64,000 bases of DNA from Amycolatopsis sp. CA-128772 (lineage in GTDB: Bacteria > Actinomycetota > Actinomycetes > Mycobacteriales > Pseudonocardiaceae): NCBI RefSeq assembly GCF_002904295.1, contig NZ_PPHG01000042.1, forward strand, positions 38,005-102,004, given 5' to 3'. Position numbers and translations under genes: made by a program. Below the pieces are notes generated by a model. That model was not told the DNA's origin. It was given only the letters and a program-made list of their open reading frames with translations, and searched no databases. Positions 61,541 to 64,000 of this stretch are shown in pieces (within the stretch, counting starts at the first letter, position 1; the number at the start of each line of letters is the position of its first letter).

Positions 61541-62277
61541 CCGGCGTCCCGGCGGTAGCGCAGGAGCGTGAAGCCGTCCTCGACCAGGATCGAGGCCAGG
61601 GCGAGCCGGCGCGGCACGGCGGCCGCGGCACCCGCGGCGATCCGGCCCGCGGTCCCGGCCACCAGGAGTGGCGCGACGGTCAGGCACAGCTGGTCGACGA
61701 GGTCGGCGGCGACGAGCCGGGCGAACAGCCCGGGCCCGCCTTCGCAGTCGATCCGGCGCAGGCCGCGGGCGGCGAGGAGGCCGAGGGCGCGGGGCAGGTC
61801 GACGTCGTCGCCGCCCGCGCGCAAAACCTCGGCCCCGGCGGCTTCCAGGGCGCGCGTGTCGGCGCTGTCGGTGGTGACCACGATCGGTGGGACGACGGTC
61901 TCGGTGAACAGCCGGGAAGCCGGGTCGAGGTCGGCGGTGCGCGTCACGACGGCGATCGGCGGGACACCGGTGAACCCGAGCCGGCGCCTGCGCTCCAGGC
62001 GTTCCGGGCCCGCGACGACGCCGCGGTAGTCCTCGGCGCGGGCGGTCCCGGCGCCGACCAGGATCACGTCGGCGAGGTCGCGGCCGAGCAGGAAGACCCG
62101 TCGGTCGGCGGCGTGCGACAGCCCGGCGGACGTCGTGTCGATCTCGACGGCACCGTCCGCGGAAGCGACGAAGTTGACCTGTACCCAGGGCCGGTCCGGG
62201 TTTGGGGGGTAGGCGTAGATCCGTTCGAGGTCCGAACCGGTCAGTTCGCCCGTCCGTTCGGGCCACACAAGCTGCAC
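61537..62277 (-). CDS. Pyrimidine reductase family protein (RibD C-terminal domain)
   Basis: 246 residues. RibD-C/dihydrofolate reductase-like fold: WVQVNFVASADGAVEIDTTS, DRRVFLLGRDLADVILVGAG, PPIAVVTRTADL, GLRRIDCEGGPGLFARLVAA and DQLCLTVAPLL. Such proteins bind NADPH and reduce a pyrimidine or related substrate; riboflavin synthesis is not certain since no deaminase domain is attached. GTG start; coupled to the sigma factor gene. Confidence 0.87.
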   Translation of the reverse strand: MQLVWPERTGELTGSDLERIYAYPPNPDRPWVQVNFVASADGAVEIDTTSAGLSHAADRRVFLLGRDLADVILVGAGTARAEDYRGVVAGPERLERRRRLGFTGVPPIAVVTRTADLDPASRLFTETVVPPIVVTTDSADTRALEAAGAEVLRAGGDDVDLPRALGLLAARGLRRIDCEGGPGLFARLVAADLVDQLCLTVAPLLVAGTAGRIAAGAAAAVPRRLALASILVEDGFTLLRYRRDAG

Positions 62278-62366
62278 CCGATCATCCCAGCATGGCCGTG
62301 AATCACGTCTCTACCGGGGGATATGCCCGCTCACCGGCACCGGGCGCGCGGATAGGCTCTGGGACC

Positions 62367-63386
62367 ATGCCCGCGCACCTGACCGGCCGCCGTCCCGATT
62401 TGTCCGCCGACGAGCTGATCGGCGCGCTGGTGCCGCCGCCGCGGTTCGGCGCCGTCCGGTTCGGGACGTACCTCCCGAATCCCGACGAGCCCAGCCAGGC
62501 GGCGGCGGTGGAGGCGTGCTCGGCGTTCGCGGAGAAGGTGGGGACGCGGCGGGAGAAGAAGCGGTTCAAGCTCTTCGGCGGGGCGTCGGAGCCCGCCGGG
62601 CCGATGGGGCTCTACCTCGACGGCGGGTTCGGCGTCGGCAAGACCCACCTGCTCGCCTCGACGTGGCACGCGGCGCCGTCGCCCAAGGCGTACGGCACGT
62701 TCGTCGAGCTGACCCACCTGGTCGGCGCGCTGGGCTTCGCCGAGGCCGTGCGGCGGCTCTCGGAGCACCGGATCCTGGCCATCGACGAGTTCGAGCTGGA
62801 CGACCCGGGCGACACCACGCTGGTCACCCGGCTGCTGCAGGAGCTGATGGACGCGGGGGTGTTCGTCGCGGCGACGTCGAACACGCTGCCCGAGAAGCTG
62901 GGGGAGGGCCGGTTCGCCGCCGAGGACTTCCTGCGCGAGATCCAGACGCTGTCGGCCCGCTTCGGTGTGGTCCGCGTCGACGGCCCGGACTACCGCCACC
63001 GCGGCCTGCCGGACGCCCCGCCGCCGGTTTCCGCCGCGGAGCTCGACGCGTCGGCCGCCGCGCACGAAGGGTCCACTGTGGACGATTTCGACGCGTTGTG
63101 CGAGCACCTGGCATCGCTGCACCCGTCGCGCTACGGGCGGCTGCTGGACGGCGTCACCCGCGTGCACCTGCGCGGCACCCACCCGGCGCCGGACCAGAAC
63201 GTGGCGCTGCGGCTGGTCGCCTTCGCCGACCGGCTCTACGACCGGGCCGTCCCGCTGGTGGTGTCGGGTGAGCCGTTGCCGTCGCTGTTCACCGAGGAGA
63301 TGGTGAACGGCGGCTACCGCAAGAAGTACCTGCGCGCGGTCAGCCGGTTGACGGCGCTGGCTCGCGACGCCGCACCGGCCAGCTGA
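62367..63386 (+). CDS. zapE: ZapE/AFG1-family ATPase
   Basis: 339 residues. P-loop at about 86-93 in LYLDGGFGVGKTHLLAS, Walker B in HRILAIDEFELDDPGDTTLV, sensor ATSNTLPEKLGEGRF and the end LFTEEMVNGGYRKKYLRAVS. Proteins of this family act in cell division or protein quality control in proteobacteria; its job in actinomycetes is less clear. ATG at 62367 is preferred to longer frames. Its last 47 bases overlap the end of the PAP2 gene on the other strand. Confidence 0.9.
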   Translation: MPAHLTGRRPDLSADELIGALVPPPRFGAVRFGTYLPNPDEPSQAAAVEACSAFAEKVGTRREKKRFKLFGGASEPAGPMGLYLDGGFGVGKTHLLASTWHAAPSPKAYGTFVELTHLVGALGFAEAVRRLSEHRILAIDEFELDDPGDTTLVTRLLQELMDAGVFVAATSNTLPEKLGEGRFAAEDFLREIQTLSARFGVVRVDGPDYRHRGLPDAPPPVSAAELDASAAAHEGSTVDDFDALCEHLASLHPSRYGRLLDGVTRVHLRGTHPAPDQNVALRLVAFADRLYDRAVPLVVSGEPLPSLFTEEMVNGGYRKKYLRAVSRLTALARDAAPAS

Positions 63387-63906
63387 ACAGCACGACCGCG
63401 ACGGCGAACAGCGTCCCGCCGGCGACGTCGGTGAGGTAGTGGTAGCCCATGCCGACGAGCCCGGCCGCGGCGGCGACCAGGGCCACCGCGGCCAGCACCA
63501 CGACGACCACCCGGCGGGTGACCAGCACGAGCACGGTCAGCACCGCGACCAGGCTGACGGTGTGGCCGCTCGGGTAGACGAGGGTGCCGTTCTTCCACCG
63601 GTCGTACAGCGGTTTGAGCAGGAAGCTGGTCAGCAGGATGGCCAGGACGGGCACGGCCAGGCAGAGCGCGGCCTCCAGCCGCCGCCCGGCGCGCAGGCAG
63701 AGGAAGACGGCGAGCAGGCCCAGGGCGAGCACGACGTACGGCTCGGTGGGCAGGACGAGCGCCCGCAGCACGCCGGGGCTCAGGTGCCCGACGGCCCGGG
63801 CGGCGGCTCCGTCGACCGCGCCGGGGGTGGTGCCGCCGGCGAACGGCAGGCCCAGCAGCAGTGCGAGCAGGCCGCAGACGGCGGCCGGCACCCGGATCGT
63901 CCTCAC
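63340..63906 (-). CDS. PAP2-family membrane phosphatase
   Basis: 188 residues, about five helices. Acid-phosphatase signatures: LKPLYDRWKNG (with Lys and Arg), YPSGHTVSLVAVLTVLV (the PSGH block) and MGYHYLTDVAGGTLF (the second His/Asp block). It removes phosphate from lipid phosphates such as undecaprenyl pyrophosphate at the outer face. GTG start at 63906. It overlaps the ZapE gene by 47 bases tail to tail. Confidence 0.9.
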   Translation of the reverse strand: MRTIRVPAAVCGLLALLLGLPFAGGTTPGAVDGAAARAVGHLSPGVLRALVLPTEPYVVLALGLLAVFLCLRAGRRLEAALCLAVPVLAILLTSFLLKPLYDRWKNGTLVYPSGHTVSLVAVLTVLVLVTRRVVVVVLAAVALVAAAAGLVGMGYHYLTDVAGGTLFAVAVVLFSWPVRRREPAPSTG

Positions 63907-63943
63907 CTGCGCGAGGGTAGCCGGGCCTGGTGGCCGGCCGGGT

Positions 63944-63981
63944 GGTGCTGGGGCGTGGTGGCGGTGCTGGGGCGTGGTGGC
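63944..63981. repeat. Two 19-bp G-rich tandem units near the right edge
   Basis: GGTGCTGGGGCGTGGTGGC occurs at 63944-63962 and 63963-63981, followed by further GTGCTGGG variants to the end of the window. Very G-rich on this strand; the array probably continues outside. Confidence 0.6.
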
Positions 63982-64000
63982 CGTGCTGGGTGGTGCTGGG

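Overview
This window looks like a chromosomal core segment of a filamentous actinomycete of the Pseudonocardiaceae type, most likely Amycolatopsis or a close relative. The evidence is a very high GC content with almost only G or C in third codon positions, many GTG starts, dense ATGA/GTGA stop-start overlaps, and actinobacterial signature genes (DUF3000, coproporphyrin-route haem genes, mycothiol-dependent-type enzyme, DUF2630, DUF6221, TIGR04222-like membrane proteins). I see no tRNA, rRNA, insertion sequence, prophage or CRISPR array. Identifications rest on reading the translated sequences and on family knowledge; no database search was run.

Layout. 1-2.5 kb: the start of an aldehyde dehydrogenase and dxs. 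2.6-11 kb: a five-gene leftward operon (sodium:solute symporter, ureohydrolase, ThDP decarboxylase-like enzyme, gamma-aminobutyraldehyde-type dehydrogenase, NCS1 permease) with a divergent PucR regulator. The enzyme set matches the arginine transaminase route (2-ketoarginine to 4-guanidinobutyrate to GABA plus urea). 11-13 kb: a two-component system. 13-20 kb: a secreted PHP protein, fadA-fadB with a palindromic operator, and membrane and orphan proteins. 20.4-29.3 kb: a TetR-controlled operon for urea/guanidine carboxylation (carboxylase, two DUF1989 proteins, allophanate hydrolase) whose first gene, an APC permease, is broken. It could consume the urea released by the first operon. 29.4-37.4 kb: RNase D, a NarL-type regulator, DUF3000, and hemE-hemY-hemQ followed by a CoA-transferase.

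37.4-40.4 kb holds the most unusual locus: a DUF692 (multinuclear iron oxidase family) gene, a small overlapping partner gene, and two paralogous membrane proteins that end in Gly/Ser/Cys-only tails. This reads as a candidate membrane-anchored RiPP-like system in which the DUF692 enzyme modifies tail cysteines. 40.5-48.3 kb: MsrB, a Ser/Thr kinase with no canonical start codon upstream of its glycine loop, TVP38, a LigD-type polymerase, a membrane-anchored protein interrupted by an in-frame TGA, a luciferase-like oxidoreductase and a small S1 protein. 48.3-53 kb: PucR-type regulator with the proline catabolic pair (P5C dehydrogenase, proline dehydrogenase) and thioredoxin. 53-57 kb: YciI/DGPF protein with its ECF sigma factor, and an alpha/beta-hydrolase homologue lacking the serine nucleophile.

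57-62.3 kb: LigC-type ligase and a tightly overlapped operon of a RibD-like reductase, ECF sigma factor, three Asp23/Gls24-like proteins, a small membrane protein, an HPD-motif protein and two DUF6286-like proteins. 62.4-64 kb: ZapE-like ATPase and a PAP2 phosphatase. Several convergent gene pairs are separated by striking inverted or tandem repeats (near 12.9, 29.3, 47.7, 52.6 and 55.3 kb), which probably act as two-way transcription terminators.
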